DNA from: Hoeflea sp038900095
GTDB taxonomy: Bacteria > Pseudomonadota > Alphaproteobacteria > Rhizobiales > Rhizobiaceae
NCBI RefSeq assembly: GCF_038900095.1
Contig: NZ_JBBMQQ010000001.1
Coordinates: 434,001-498,000 of the forward strand
Length of the DNA stretch: 64,000 nucleotides
Reading direction: 5' to 3'
Below the pieces are notes generated by a model, which made no database searches, was not told where the DNA came from, and saw nothing but the letters and a program-made list of their open reading frames with translations. The first letter of the stretch is position 1. The number at the start of each line of letters is the position of its first letter. Made by a program: the position numbers and the translations under genes. This document shows, one piece after another, positions 34,994 through 43,894 of this stretch.

Positions 34994-36196
34994 ATGAAAA
35001 AAACAACATATGCATTGGCGATCGCGGCGTTGCTCGCGTCCAGCGCGTCTACCCTTGCCGCCGATACCAAGGTCGGCCTGCTGATGGACATCACCGGTCC
35101 GATCGCAAGCTTCATTCCGCCGCTGCAGAATGCCGCCAACCTGGCAGTCCAGCATGTCAATGAAGGCGGCGGATTGCTCGACGGTCAGGCCGTGCCGGTC
35201 TTTGGCGACACCACCGGATCATCGCAGGGCGCGGTTGACGCCGCCGGCAAGCTGATCAACGTCGAGAACGTGCCGATCATCATGGGCGCGCTGATGTCGG
35301 GAACCACGATCGCTTCGGCAGAGGCTGCGGCCATTCCTGCCGGTGTGGTGCAGATTTCGCCGACCGCGACCTCGCCAGCGATGACCGACATCAAGGACAA
35401 TGACCTGCTTTACCGCATCGTGCCGTCGGACAACTTCCAGGGCAAGGTTCTGGCCAAGATGGTGATGGATGAAGGCCTGACCAAGGTTGCCGTGACCTTC
35501 GTCAACAATGACTATGGCGTCGGCATCGGCGGCACCTTCATCGAGGCCTACAAGGCGCTCGGTGGTGAAGTCGTGGCCGAAGTCAAGCATGAGGAAAAGA
35601 AGAACTCCTACCGCTCGGAGCTTGCGACACTGTCGAAGGCCGGCGGAGATGCGCTCGTGGTCGTTGCCTATGCGGGCGACTCCGGCGGCAAGATCGTCAA
35701 GCAGGCAATCGAAGGTGGCCTGTTCACCAAGTTCATCGGCACCGACGGCCTGCGTGACGAAGCGCTGATCGCCGACATTGGTGCCGAAGCGCTGGCGAGT
35801 TCGTTCTTCTCGGCGCCAACCTCGCCGGCAGACAACCCCAACCAGTCCAAGCTGCATGAGCTCTACACGGCAGTCTATAATGAGCCTGCCGACAAGCCAT
35901 TCGTCGACCAGACCTATGATGCAACCTTCCTGGCGCTGCTGGCCATCGAGCAGGCAGGTTCGGCTGACCGCACCAAGATGGCCGAAGCGCTGCGGGCTGT
36001 CGCATCGGCTCCCGGTGAAAAAGTCGGCCCCGGTGAATGGGCCAAGGCCAAGGCGCTGATCGCTGAAGGCAAGGACATCGATTACGATGGTGCCGGCGGC
36101 AACTACGATTTCGATGAAAACGGCGATGTTGCCGGCTTCATCGGCAAGTTCGTCGTTGACGGCACGGTCTACAAGCAGATTGCCATCGTTGACTGA
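34994..36196 (+). CDS. branched-chain-type ABC importer, binding protein
   Basis: 400 residues. A Sec signal peptide (MKKTTYALAIAALLASSAST, cleavage near LAA-DTK) is followed by a type I periplasmic binding fold of the LivK family: KVGLLMDITGPIASFIPPLQNAANLAV, ADTKVG start, and VTFVNNDYGVGIGGTF. Such proteins bind amino acids, aromatic acids or amides. Position directly after the kynurenine genes suggests tryptophan, kynurenine, anthranilate or another aromatic ligand; this is inference. First gene of a five-gene importer operon; AT-rich leader and GGGAGCA before the ATG. Confidence 0.92.
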   Translation: MKKTTYALAIAALLASSASTLAADTKVGLLMDITGPIASFIPPLQNAANLAVQHVNEGGGLLDGQAVPVFGDTTGSSQGAVDAAGKLINVENVPIIMGALMSGTTIASAEAAAIPAGVVQISPTATSPAMTDIKDNDLLYRIVPSDNFQGKVLAKMVMDEGLTKVAVTFVNNDYGVGIGGTFIEAYKALGGEVVAEVKHEEKKNSYRSELATLSKAGGDALVVVAYAGDSGGKIVKQAIEGGLFTKFIGTDGLRDEALIADIGAEALASSFFSAPTSPADNPNQSKLHELYTAVYNEPADKPFVDQTYDATFLALLAIEQAGSADRTKMAEALRAVASAPGEKVGPGEWAKAKALIAEGKDIDYDGAGGNYDFDENGDVAGFIGKFVVDGTVYKQIAIVD

Positions 36197-36224
36197 TGCG
36201 GTCTGACCGGACCTGAAACCAATG

Positions 36225-36249
36225 CCCTCCCTGCACCTCGCGGGGAGGG
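36225..36249 (+). other. intercistronic hairpin after the binding-protein gene
   Basis: CCCTCCC (36225-36231) pairs with GGGAGGG (36243-36249), extended by TGC/GCG-type pairs. It sits 28 bp after the binding-protein stop with no T run. As in the importer at 17414, it probably protects the upstream mRNA end and sets the binding protein above the membrane subunits. Confidence 0.55.
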
Positions 36250-36335
36250 AAACAACAAGGCGCGAGCCATCCTTCCGGCCCGTCCGGCGGGAAAGGCCTC
36301 GCCGGCAGCGTGAACCTGCCGCGAATGGGGAACCC

Positions 36336-37109
36336 ATGATATCAGTTGAGCATGTGAAGGTGAGTTACGGCGGCCCGAATGTCGTCGATGACGTCAGCTT
36401 CGACATCCCGGCCGGGCGGATCACCGGTCTCATCGGGCCCAATGGCGCGGGCAAGACCACGATGTTCAACGCGATTGCCGGTCACGTACCGCTTGCGGGT
36501 GGACGGATCCTGCTCGAGGGCAAGGACATCACCAGCCTCAAGCCGCATCAGCGGGCGGCGCGCGGGCTGGCGCGAACCTTCCAGATTCCGCACGAGTTTT
36601 CGCAGCTCACCGTGATCGAGAATTTCATGGCGGCGGCTGCCACGCCGATCGGCGAGAATGTGTTCAACGTCATCTTCCGCCGCGGCCGCTTCGCCCAGGA
36701 AGAGGAAGCGACCTACCGCGCGGCACGCGACATGGTGGCCTTTCTCGAGATCGATCAGGTCAAGGACGAGAAGGCCGGCAACCTGTCAGGCGGCCAGAAG
36801 AAACTGCTGGAACTCGGCCGGGCGCTGATGCGCAAGCCCAAGATCATTCTGCTCGACGAGATCGGCGCCGGCATCAACCGCACGCTGCTGGCCAAGATTT
36901 CCGACAAGATCCTGCTTTTGAACAAGGAGCAGGGGCTGACCTTCTGCCTGATCGAGCACGATCTCGATTACGTCTCCAAGCTTTGCGACGAGGTTATCGT
37001 GATGGCGCAGGGCACGCTGCTGACCCGCGGTTCGGTGGACGATGTGCGCCAAGACGCGCGCGTCATCGAAGCCTATTTCGGCGGCGGAAAATATGAGGCT
37101 CAGACATGA
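36336..37109 (+). CDS. branched-chain-type ABC importer, ATPase (LivG-like)
   Basis: 257 residues with Walker A GPNGAGKTT, Q-loop ARTFQIPHEF, signature LSGGQKKL and Walker B IILLDEIGAGIN, then the LivG-type C-terminal extension ending VIEAYFGGGKYE. The Pro of DEP is Ile here. It is one of two ATPases energising the importer. The ATG at 36336 follows GGGGAA. The 139-bp leader after the binding-protein gene carries a hairpin. Confidence 0.92.
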   Translation: MISVEHVKVSYGGPNVVDDVSFDIPAGRITGLIGPNGAGKTTMFNAIAGHVPLAGGRILLEGKDITSLKPHQRAARGLARTFQIPHEFSQLTVIENFMAAAATPIGENVFNVIFRRGRFAQEEEATYRAARDMVAFLEIDQVKDEKAGNLSGGQKKLLELGRALMRKPKIILLDEIGAGINRTLLAKISDKILLLNKEQGLTFCLIEHDLDYVSKLCDEVIVMAQGTLLTRGSVDDVRQDARVIEAYFGGGKYEAQT

Positions 37110-37825
37110 ACGCTTTGCTGTCCGTCAAGGGGCTGACCGCCGGTTATGGCGGAGTGCCGATCATCGAGGGGGTAAATCTCGATGTTGCCGAGCATGAAAT
37201 CTCGGTGATCATTGGACCGAATGGTGCCGGCAAGTCGACATTGCTCAAGACCATCTTTGCCCTGACTGCGCGCTCGGAAGGCGAAATCGGATTTGCCGGG
37301 AAGGACATCACCGGTCTCAAGACGGCTGAGCTGGTGCCGCTGGGCATCTCGATGGTGCCGCAGAGCCGCAACGTGTTTCCGACGCTCAACGTCGACGAAA
37401 ACCTCGATGTCGGCACCTATGCCGCGCCGCCCAAAGACAAGGAAAAGGTGCGCGAGAATGTGCTGTCGCTGTTTCCCGATCTCAGGGACAAGCTCGGTCA
37501 GGCCGCCGGAGAACTGTCGGGCGGGCAGCGGCAGATGGTGGCGATGGGGCGGGCGCTGATGAGCGAGCCGAAACTGCTGCTTTTGGACGAGCCGACGGCG
37601 GGCTTGTCGCCGGCCTATCTCGAGATCATCTTCGATCTGCTGCTCGATATCCGCAAGCGCGGTGTAACCATCCTGATGGTCGAGCAGAACGCCAAGCAGG
37701 CGTTGCGGATCGCCGACAATGCCCATGTGCTGGTCAGCGGCAAGAATTTCATATCGGGAACGGGGGAGGCGCTGCTCAATGACGACGCGGTGCGCCGGTC
37801 TTTCCTCGGAGGTGCAGCAGCGTGA
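37106..37825 (+). CDS. branched-chain-type ABC importer, ATPase (LivF-like)
   Basis: 239 residues with Walker A GPNGAGKST, signature LSGGQRQM, Walker B LLLLDEPTAGLSP and the H-loop region MVEQNAKQALRIAD, the typical LivF form. It partners the LivG-like ATPase; starts and stops overlap both neighbours by 4 bp. Confidence 0.93.
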   Translation: MNALLSVKGLTAGYGGVPIIEGVNLDVAEHEISVIIGPNGAGKSTLLKTIFALTARSEGEIGFAGKDITGLKTAELVPLGISMVPQSRNVFPTLNVDENLDVGTYAAPPKDKEKVRENVLSLFPDLRDKLGQAAGELSGGQRQMVAMGRALMSEPKLLLLDEPTAGLSPAYLEIIFDLLLDIRKRGVTILMVEQNAKQALRIADNAHVLVSGKNFISGTGEALLNDDAVRRSFLGGAAA

Positions 37826-38712
37826 TCGATTTCATCAACCTCTATCTGGTTCCGGGACTGACCATCGGCAGCGTCTATGCGCTGGGCGCGGTGGGCATCT
37901 CGATGATCTTCGGCATCCTCAGGTTCGCGCATTTCGCCCATGGCGACCTGATGACCATCGGCGGTTACGGCGTTTTGACGGCAGTCTGGTTCATTCCGGT
38001 TCATCCGTTGCTGCTGTTGCCCTTCGGCATCGCGCTGGCGATCGTCTCTGCGCTGGCGGTGGACCAGTTCTTCTACAAGCCATTGCGTAAACTTCCGACC
38101 ATCTACACGGTGATCGCCTCGTTTGGGGTGGCGCTGATCTTCCGGTCGCTGGCGCAATTGTTCTGGAGTTCGGGCAACCAGGTGTTTACCTCGGGCGTGC
38201 GGATGCCGGTGGTTCTGTTTGACACATTCCGGATTTCCGAGCTGCACATGCAGGTCATCATCCTCACCCTGATCATTGCCATTGCCCTGCACTTCTTCCT
38301 GACACGCTCGAAACTGGGCCGTGCGATGCGGGCGGTTTCGGACGAGCCGGAACTGGCGGCGGTTGCAGGCCTTGATACCGAGCGCGTGGTGCGCTGGACA
38401 TGGGTGATTGGCGCCTCAATGGCTGCGACCGCGGGTGTTTTCGCCGGCATGGACACCTCGATGCATCCCAATCTTGGCTGGAACCTGCTGCTGGCGATGT
38501 TCGCAGCCGCCGTGCTCGGCGGAATCGGCAAGCCGATGGGCGCCATAGCCGGCGGCCTGATCATCGGCATCGCCGAGGAGACCGCGACCTTCACCTGGCT
38601 CAGCGACGAACCGCTGATTTCGCCTTCCTACAAGTCCGCAGTCGCCTTCTTCATCATGGTTGCGCTGCTGCTGTTCCGGCCGCAGGGCCTGTTCAAGGGG
38701 AGGCTTCTGTAA
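37822..38712 (+). CDS. branched-chain-type ABC importer, permease (LivH-like)
   Basis: 296 residues with about eight membrane segments. LivH marks are IFGILRFAHFAHGDLMTIGGY near the N-terminus and the cytoplasmic loop SKLGRAMRAVSDEPELAAVAGLD that contacts the ATPases. The GTG start at 37822 overlaps the ATPase stop (GTGA). It forms the inner-membrane channel with the LivM-like protein. Confidence 0.93.
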   Translation: MIDFINLYLVPGLTIGSVYALGAVGISMIFGILRFAHFAHGDLMTIGGYGVLTAVWFIPVHPLLLLPFGIALAIVSALAVDQFFYKPLRKLPTIYTVIASFGVALIFRSLAQLFWSSGNQVFTSGVRMPVVLFDTFRISELHMQVIILTLIIAIALHFFLTRSKLGRAMRAVSDEPELAAVAGLDTERVVRWTWVIGASMAATAGVFAGMDTSMHPNLGWNLLLAMFAAAVLGGIGKPMGAIAGGLIIGIAEETATFTWLSDEPLISPSYKSAVAFFIMVALLLFRPQGLFKGRLL

Positions 38713-39656
38713 TGGAACTCACCGGCCTGTTTTTCTACCTGGTCAGCGTGCTGATCGCCGGCGGCATCTATGCCGTGCTTTGCCTTGCGCTCAACGTGCA
38801 ATGGGGCATGGGCGGGCTGTTCAACGCCGGTATCGCCGGCTTCTTTGCCGTTGGTGCCTATGCCTCGGCGATTGCCACCACGGCGGTTTCGTCCAAGCAC
38901 CTGGGCGGTTTCGAACTGCCGATCCCGTTCGGGCTCGTCGCCGCGATGATCGTGGCCGGGGTGACCGGCTGGGTCGTCGCCAAGATCTGCGTGCGGCTGA
39001 AGAGCGATTATCTGGCTATGGCCTCTGTCGGCATCGCCGAGATCCTGCGGCTTGTCATTGTCAATGAATCCTGGCTCACCAATGGCAGCCTCGGCATTGC
39101 CGGCGTGCCGCGTCCGTTCGGCAACCTGGTGAAGGGCAGGGAAGCCGATCTTCTCTATCTCGCCATGGTGTGGCTGTGCGTGCTTGCCGTCTATATCCTG
39201 TGCCAGCGGCTTTATGTCAGCCCCTGGGGACGGACATTGAGGGCAATCCGCGACAACGAGGATTCTGCGCGCGCTGCGGGCAAGGATGTCGACTGGTTCC
39301 GGCTGCAAACCTTCGTTATCGGCTGCGCCATCATGGGGCTGGCCGGTGCCTTGTCGGCGCATTACTTCAAGTTCCTGTCGCCCTCGGCGACCGAGCCGCT
39401 GCTGGTGACATTCCTGGTCTGGGTGATGCTGATGGCAGGTGGATCGGGCAACAACAAGGGCGCCATCGTCGGTGCCCTGGTGATCTGGTTCATCTGGTCG
39501 GCAACGGAAATCTTCACCAGCCGGCTGCCGCCGGAATGGATCACGCGGTCGTCCTATATCCGGATGCTGCTGGTCGGGCTGCTGCTGCAGTTCGTGCTTC
39601 AAAAATTCCGCTCGGGCCTGATCCCGGAGAAATCACCAAAGATCAGATCCGACTGA
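38712..39656 (+). CDS. branched-chain-type ABC importer, permease (LivM-like)
   Basis: 314 residues with 8-9 membrane segments. LivM features: ALNVQWGMGGLFNAGIAGFFAVGAY, the loop SPWGRTLRAIRDNEDSARAAGKD, and a C-terminal helix ending LLLQFVLQKFR. The ATG at 38712 shares one base with the previous stop. Last gene of the importer; it converges on a thioesterase gene 23 bp away. Confidence 0.93.
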   Translation: MELTGLFFYLVSVLIAGGIYAVLCLALNVQWGMGGLFNAGIAGFFAVGAYASAIATTAVSSKHLGGFELPIPFGLVAAMIVAGVTGWVVAKICVRLKSDYLAMASVGIAEILRLVIVNESWLTNGSLGIAGVPRPFGNLVKGREADLLYLAMVWLCVLAVYILCQRLYVSPWGRTLRAIRDNEDSARAAGKDVDWFRLQTFVIGCAIMGLAGALSAHYFKFLSPSATEPLLVTFLVWVMLMAGGSGNNKGAIVGALVIWFIWSATEIFTSRLPPEWITRSSYIRMLLVGLLLQFVLQKFRSGLIPEKSPKIRSD

Positions 39657-39668
39657 GCGAAACAGGTT

Positions 39669-39694
39669 GATCCCGCGAGTTACTCTGCGGGATC
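39669..39694. terminator. hairpin between convergent importer and thioesterase genes
   Basis: GATCCCGC (39669-39676) pairs with GCGGGATC (39687-39694) around a 10-nt loop. It covers the stop codon of the minus-strand thioesterase and lies 13 bp after the importer stop. No T tract is present on either side, so termination strength is uncertain. Confidence 0.45.
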
Positions 39695-40105
39695 GTCCGG
39701 CAGGAACGAGACCAGCTTGGCGCGGACGTCGTCGGGCCAGGGCATCGAGGTGTGCTTGTCGAGCCAGCTTGCCGCCAGCACCTGCTTGCCGGACCAGCGA
39801 TGCTCGTCCCCGCACAGCACCTTGTGCTCGACCGTCATCGACGATTTGCCGACCTTTGTGACAGTGAGCTCGAATGTCAGCTTGTCACCAAAGAAGGACG
39901 GCTTTGAGAAGTCGCATGTCAGGTGCACCGTCGGTGTGCCCCAGCGTTCCTTCCAGATGATCTCGTGCCAGGGATAGCCGATCGCCGACCAGAACTCCTC
40001 GATCACGCCATTGAGCAGATTAAGATAGGACGGGTAATAGGCGGTGCCGGAAATATCGCAGTCGCCGAAATGCAGCATGCGGTCGGTGGTGTAGCTAGCG
40101 GTCAT
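39680..40105 (-). CDS. 4HBT-type acyl-CoA thioesterase
   Basis: 141 residues of the hot-dog fold, 4-hydroxybenzoyl-CoA thioesterase type: FGDCDISGTAYYPSYLNLLNGVIEEFW holds the catalytic Asp of this subfamily, and STMTVEHKV-like strands follow. It hydrolyses an aryl- or short acyl-CoA. The ATG at 40105 with GGGGG ahead starts just before the fold; a longer frame reaching 40258 has no support. Its position next to the anthranilyl-CoA operon and aromatic-type importer suggests it may release CoA from a ring intermediate or stalled product, though this is not shown. Confidence 0.88.
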   Translation of the reverse strand: MTASYTTDRMLHFGDCDISGTAYYPSYLNLLNGVIEEFWSAIGYPWHEIIWKERWGTPTVHLTCDFSKPSFFGDKLTFELTVTKVGKSSMTVEHKVLCGDEHRWSGKQVLAASWLDKHTSMPWPDDVRAKLVSFLPDDPAE

Positions 40106-40227
40106 GATGCCCCCAAAACGTAAATCCACCCCGGATTTCGCATTTACGGCGAGGTGAGGCAACTCCCCAAAGGTTCCAGGCGTGTGTTCAAGCTGACCTT
40201 CATCGGTATTGAAATGGCGTATGGCCG

Positions 40228-40254
40228 AAAACGACCGGGTATCGAACCCGGCCG
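40228..40254 (-). terminator. Rho-independent terminator of the host-attachment gene
   Basis: On the minus strand ACGGCCGGGT and ACCCGGTCGT form a stem with one mismatch around TCGAT, followed by TTTT. It lies about 25 bp after the stop of the gene at 40277. The loop TTCGATA makes it resemble a tRNA T-arm, but no tRNA surrounds it. Confidence 0.7.
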
Positions 40255-40276
40255 TCATGTGTCGCCCTTGGTATAA

Positions 40277-40687
40277 TCAGAGCGCTGCCAGGATCGATTT
40301 CTCGATCTGGTCGGTGGGGCTGTTGACCAGGGTTTTGGCCAGTTCCAGCATGATCTTGTCGGTGACGCTGACATGCAGGCTCGGGCGGGTTTCGCCGAGT
40401 GTGTCGGGGTCGAGCACGAGGATCAGATTGTCGAATTTGTGCTGCTGGGCCAGGTCATAAAGGTGATTGGCCAGGATCTTGGCGAATGTGGCTTCCATCG
40501 ATTCCTTTGCAGAGGTATCGGGTGGCTGCTTGCCGGCCGGACCCTGATCGGCAAGGTCGCCGGGTTCCAGATCCTTGGTGTGCTGCAGCTTGAGTTCTCC
40601 GTTCTTGCCGGAGTTGCGGTAAAATTTGGCACCTTCTCCGGTGCCGACAACGATGAGGGTCTTGTGAGGGACTGGTAGGTTGGTCAT
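40277..40687 (-). CDS. host attachment protein-like (bacterial eRF1-like family)
   Basis: 136 residues, matching the family named after the Agrobacterium host attachment protein: TLIVVGTGEGAKFYRN at the start, then LEPGDLADQGPAGKQ and FDNLILVLDPDTLGETRPSLH. The fold is related to release factor eRF1 domains; the biochemical role is not established. The ATG at 40687 is used; an in-frame upstream ATG at 40720 lacks a ribosome site. It stands as a single gene with its own terminator. Confidence 0.85.
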   Translation of the reverse strand: MTNLPVPHKTLIVVGTGEGAKFYRNSGKNGELKLQHTKDLEPGDLADQGPAGKQPPDTSAKESMEATFAKILANHLYDLAQQHKFDNLILVLDPDTLGETRPSLHVSVTDKIMLELAKTLVNSPTDQIEKSILAAL

Positions 40688-40786
40688 GCGATCTCCCGCG
40701 TTGGGTGAAAAGATTGGCAACCACCACTATGGCGACCAATGCGGCGGGCTGGAGGCAGCCGCAATTGCGGCCGCCCCGAAACCGGT

Positions 40787-41356
40787 TCAGGCAGCGTTGG
40801 CTGCATCGCGATGATGCTCGCCTTCGCGCACTTCCTCGATGATCTTGTTGACGAATGCCTCGAGATCCTTGGGCGAACGGCTGGTGATGATGCCGTTGTC
40901 GATGGCAATCTCGCTGTCCTCCCACTTGGCGCCGGCATTTTCCATGTCGGTGCGGATCGAGTGATAGGATGTCGCTTCGCGACCCTTGATCACGCCGGCT
41001 TCGATCAACAGCCAAGGGGCATGGCAGATGGCGGCGACGATCTTGTCACTGGTGACGAAGTCGCGGACGAGCTGGACGGCATTGTTCTCGACGCGCAACA
41101 GGTCCGGGTTGATCTGGCCGCCCGGAAGCACCAGCGCGATGTAGTCATCGACCTTGACGTCTGAAATCTTCAGATCGGCTTCAACCGTGCTGCCCCAGTC
41201 GTCCTTGTCCCAGCCCTTGATCGGCTTGCCGTCAAGCGTGGCGACGTGAACCGTGGCGCCAGCCTTCTTCAGCTGTTCGAGCGGATATTCGAGTTCTGAC
41301 TGCTCAAAGCCGTGGGTCGACATGATGAGGATCTTGGCGTTTTCCATGTTGGGCAT
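40787..41356 (-). CDS. DJ-1/PfpI-family protein (type 1 glutamine amidotransferase-like)
   Basis: 189 residues. The nucleophile elbow AAICHAPWLLIEAG holds the reactive Cys, and the family Glu lies in FEQSELEYPL. PfpI/YhbO-like members act as stress-related deglycases or proteases; the precise activity here is unknown. Gene context (host attachment protein, then an amino acid importer) gives no direct clue. The 245 bp upstream (41357-41601) contains no gene I can support. Confidence 0.9.
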   Translation of the reverse strand: MPNMENAKILIMSTHGFEQSELEYPLEQLKKAGATVHVATLDGKPIKGWDKDDWGSTVEADLKISDVKVDDYIALVLPGGQINPDLLRVENNAVQLVRDFVTSDKIVAAICHAPWLLIEAGVIKGREATSYHSIRTDMENAGAKWEDSEIAIDNGIITSRSPKDLEAFVNKIIEEVREGEHHRDAANAA

Positions 41357-41601
41357 GTTTTGCTCCTTGATCGTGAAACTTACCGGGCCCCAACGCCTGC
41401 CCCCGGCGAGAGTTCCGAATTTTTCTCGAGAAACGGGTGCGTCCTGTCACGGAAGTTCACGAGCGTTCACAAAGCCGGTCAAACCGGCACACATAGCAAT
41501 TTCTGCGTTTGTAATGGCGGAACCAGCGCCCATTTGTGGCGTTCACTTCATAGCCTGGCCGCTTGTCATGCGGCCGGTGGCCATCACAAGAGGGACAGGA
41601 A

Positions 41602-42363
41602 ATGTTCAAATCAATCGCCATTGCCGCGCTCGCTGCGGCAAGTTTCGTTTCAATCGCCCAGGCTCAGGACAACGACACGCTGCGTGTCGGCATGTCGGGC
41701 GGCTATTTTCCCTTCACCTTTGTTCAGCAGGACAAGCTGCAGGGTTTCGAGGTTGATGTGATGAACGCGGTGGCAGCGGAGACCGGGATGAATGTCGAGT
41801 TCGTCACCATGTCATTTTCCGGACTGATCGGCGCGCTGAACTCGGGCCGCATCGATACGGTCGCCAACCAGATCACCATCACGCCGGAGCGCGAGGCGGC
41901 CTTTGTCTTCACCCAGCCCTACGTCTATGACGGCGCACAGGTGGTGGTGAAGAAGGGCAATGAAGACGTTATTGGTGGACCTGAAGACCTGAAAGGGCGC
42001 ACCGTGGCGGTCAATCTCGGCTCGAATTACGAACAGTTGCTGCGCGAGCTGCCTTATGCCGACGAGATCAATATCAAGACCTACGAATCCAATATCGAGC
42101 AGGATACCGCGCTTGGCCGGGTGGATGCGTTCGTGATGGACCGGGTGTCTTCGGCGCAGGTGATCCAGAAAAGCCCACTGCCGCTGGCGCTTGCGGGGCA
42201 GCCGTTTTCCGAAATCCGCAATGCGTTGCCATTCCGCGATGACGAGACGGGCCGCGCCCAGCGCGACCGGGTCGACGCTGCACTGACAGCGTTGCGCGAA
42301 AAGGGAACGCTTGCGGAAATTTCGCAGACGTGGTTCGGAGCCGACATCACGTCGGCCGAATAG
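41602..42363 (+). CDS. polar amino acid ABC importer, binding protein
   Basis: 253 residues with a Sec signal peptide (MFKSIAIAALAAASFVSIAQA then QDND). The SBP_bac_3 domain shows LRVGMSGGYFPFTF, LQGFEVDVMNAVAAETG and GRIDTVANQITITPEREAAFVFTQPY. It binds a polar amino acid such as cystine, glutamine or a related compound in the periplasm. The ATG at 41602 follows AGGA. First gene of a three-gene importer operon. Confidence 0.92.
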   Translation: MFKSIAIAALAAASFVSIAQAQDNDTLRVGMSGGYFPFTFVQQDKLQGFEVDVMNAVAAETGMNVEFVTMSFSGLIGALNSGRIDTVANQITITPEREAAFVFTQPYVYDGAQVVVKKGNEDVIGGPEDLKGRTVAVNLGSNYEQLLRELPYADEINIKTYESNIEQDTALGRVDAFVMDRVSSAQVIQKSPLPLALAGQPFSEIRNALPFRDDETGRAQRDRVDAALTALREKGTLAEISQTWFGADITSAE

Positions 42364-42399
42364 CGGCGGCTTCCACCAGGCAAGCGGGGCAGGGGCATC

Positions 42400-43074
42400 A
42401 TGCAAGCGCTCAATTTCGATTACATGCTGGGGCTTGTGCCCGTGTTGCTGGGATACGTGCCGCTGACGCTTGGCATGGCTCTGGCATCAATGGCGTTTGC
42501 GCTGGTGCTGGCCGCCCTGCTGGCGGTGGAGCGGGTTATCCGCATCCCGGTGCTTGATCAGGCGGTGATGCTGTTCATCAGCTTTTTCCGCGGGACACCG
42601 CTGCTGGTGCAATTGTTCCTGTTCTACTACGGCCTGCCTCAGCTGGTGTCGTTTCTCTCCCAGATCAACGGCGTCACCGCGGCGATCATGGGGCTGACGC
42701 TGCATTTCTCGGCCTACATGGCGGAAAGCATCCGCGCCGCGATCATCGGCGTCGACCGCAGCCAGTGGGAAGCCTCGATGGCGGTGGGCATGACCCGCGG
42801 CCAGATGCTCAGGCGCATCGTGTTGCCACAGGCCTCGCGGGTGGCGGCTCCGACGCTGGTCAACTATTTCATCGACATGATCAAGAGCACCTCGCTGGCC
42901 TTCACCCTCGGCGTGACCGAGCTGATGGGCGCCACCCAGAAGGAGGCGGCCGGCAGCTTTCTCTATTTCGAGAGTTTCATCGTGGTGGCGATCTTCTACT
43001 GGGTCATTGTCGAAGTGCTCTCCTATGGCCAACGCAGGCTCGAGGGCCGCATGGAAGAGGCATATTCGCGATGA
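42400..43074 (+). CDS. polar amino acid ABC importer, permease
   Basis: 224 residues, five membrane segments, His/Glu/Gln/Arg permease type: FRGTPLLVQLFLFYYGLPQ early and the EAA loop EASMAVGMTRGQMLRRIVLPQA. A homodimer probably forms the channel, since no second permease is encoded. Its stop overlaps the ATPase start by 4 bp. Confidence 0.93.
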   Translation: MQALNFDYMLGLVPVLLGYVPLTLGMALASMAFALVLAALLAVERVIRIPVLDQAVMLFISFFRGTPLLVQLFLFYYGLPQLVSFLSQINGVTAAIMGLTLHFSAYMAESIRAAIIGVDRSQWEASMAVGMTRGQMLRRIVLPQASRVAAPTLVNYFIDMIKSTSLAFTLGVTELMGATQKEAAGSFLYFESFIVVAIFYWVIVEVLSYGQRRLEGRMEEAYSR

Positions 43075-43844
43075 CCGGTGTTTTGGGACTGACCAAGCGT
43101 TTCGGCGCCAATATGGTGCTCGACGGTATCGATCTCGAGGTGAAGGACGGGGAGCGGGTTGTCATCATCGGCCCTTCGGGCACGGGGAAGTCGACGCTGC
43201 TTCGCTCGATCAATTTCCTCGATCATCCGGATGCCGGCACCATCACGGTTGGTGATCTGAGCGTAGATGCGGCACGCGCCAGCCGGAAAGATATTCTTGG
43301 CCTGCGCCGCCGGACGGCGTTCGTCTTCCAGAACTATGCGCTGTTTGCCAACAAGACGGCGCGCGAGAACATCACCGAAGCGTTGGTGACGGTGCAGAAA
43401 CTCTCCCGGGCCGCCGCCGAAGCGCGTGCCGACGAGGTGCTCCGCGAAACCGGGCTGAGCGAGAAGGCGGATGCCTATCCGGCGGCCCTTTCCGGAGGGC
43501 AGCAGCAGCGCGTCGGCATCGGCAGGGCAATGGCGCTAGGCGCGGAGCTGATGCTGTTTGACGAGCCAACCTCCGCGCTTGATCCCGAATGGGTCGGCGA
43601 GGTGCTTGACCTGATGCGCCGCGTGGCCGAGCAGCGCCAGACCATGCTGATCGTCACGCACGAGATGCAGTTCGCGCGCGAAATCGCCGACCGCATCGTC
43701 TTCATGGAAGCCGGGCGGATTGTCGAGCAGGGGCCGCCGGCCCAGATCTTCGATGATCCTCACGATCCGCGCACGCGAGATTTCCTGCGCCGGGTCGGAC
43801 AGGTCGGCGGGAAAGCCGGAGGACCAGGCAAGAATGGCGGCTGA
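43071..43844 (+). CDS. polar amino acid ABC importer, ATPase
   Basis: 257 residues with Walker A GPSGTGKST, Q-loop VFQNYALFANKT, signature LSGGQQQR and Walker B LMLFDEPTSALDPE, in the GlnQ/HisP pattern. The ATG at 43071 overlaps the permease stop. It completes a binding protein-permease-ATPase importer. A short Gly/Lys-rich tail follows the standard end. Confidence 0.93.
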   Translation: MTGVLGLTKRFGANMVLDGIDLEVKDGERVVIIGPSGTGKSTLLRSINFLDHPDAGTITVGDLSVDAARASRKDILGLRRRTAFVFQNYALFANKTARENITEALVTVQKLSRAAAEARADEVLRETGLSEKADAYPAALSGGQQQRVGIGRAMALGAELMLFDEPTSALDPEWVGEVLDLMRRVAEQRQTMLIVTHEMQFAREIADRIVFMEAGRIVEQGPPAQIFDDPHDPRTRDFLRRVGQVGGKAGGPGKNGG

Positions 43845-43894
43845 CGCGCCGCAAGAACGAATTGACTCAAGTGGAATGAGGAATTACCACCGGC

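Noticed and set aside
40235..40251. CCGGGTATCGAACCCGG resembles a tRNA T-arm on the minus strand
   Set aside because: No matching acceptor stem, D-arm or anticodon arm is found around it. The stem followed by TTTT fits the terminator of the gene at 40277.
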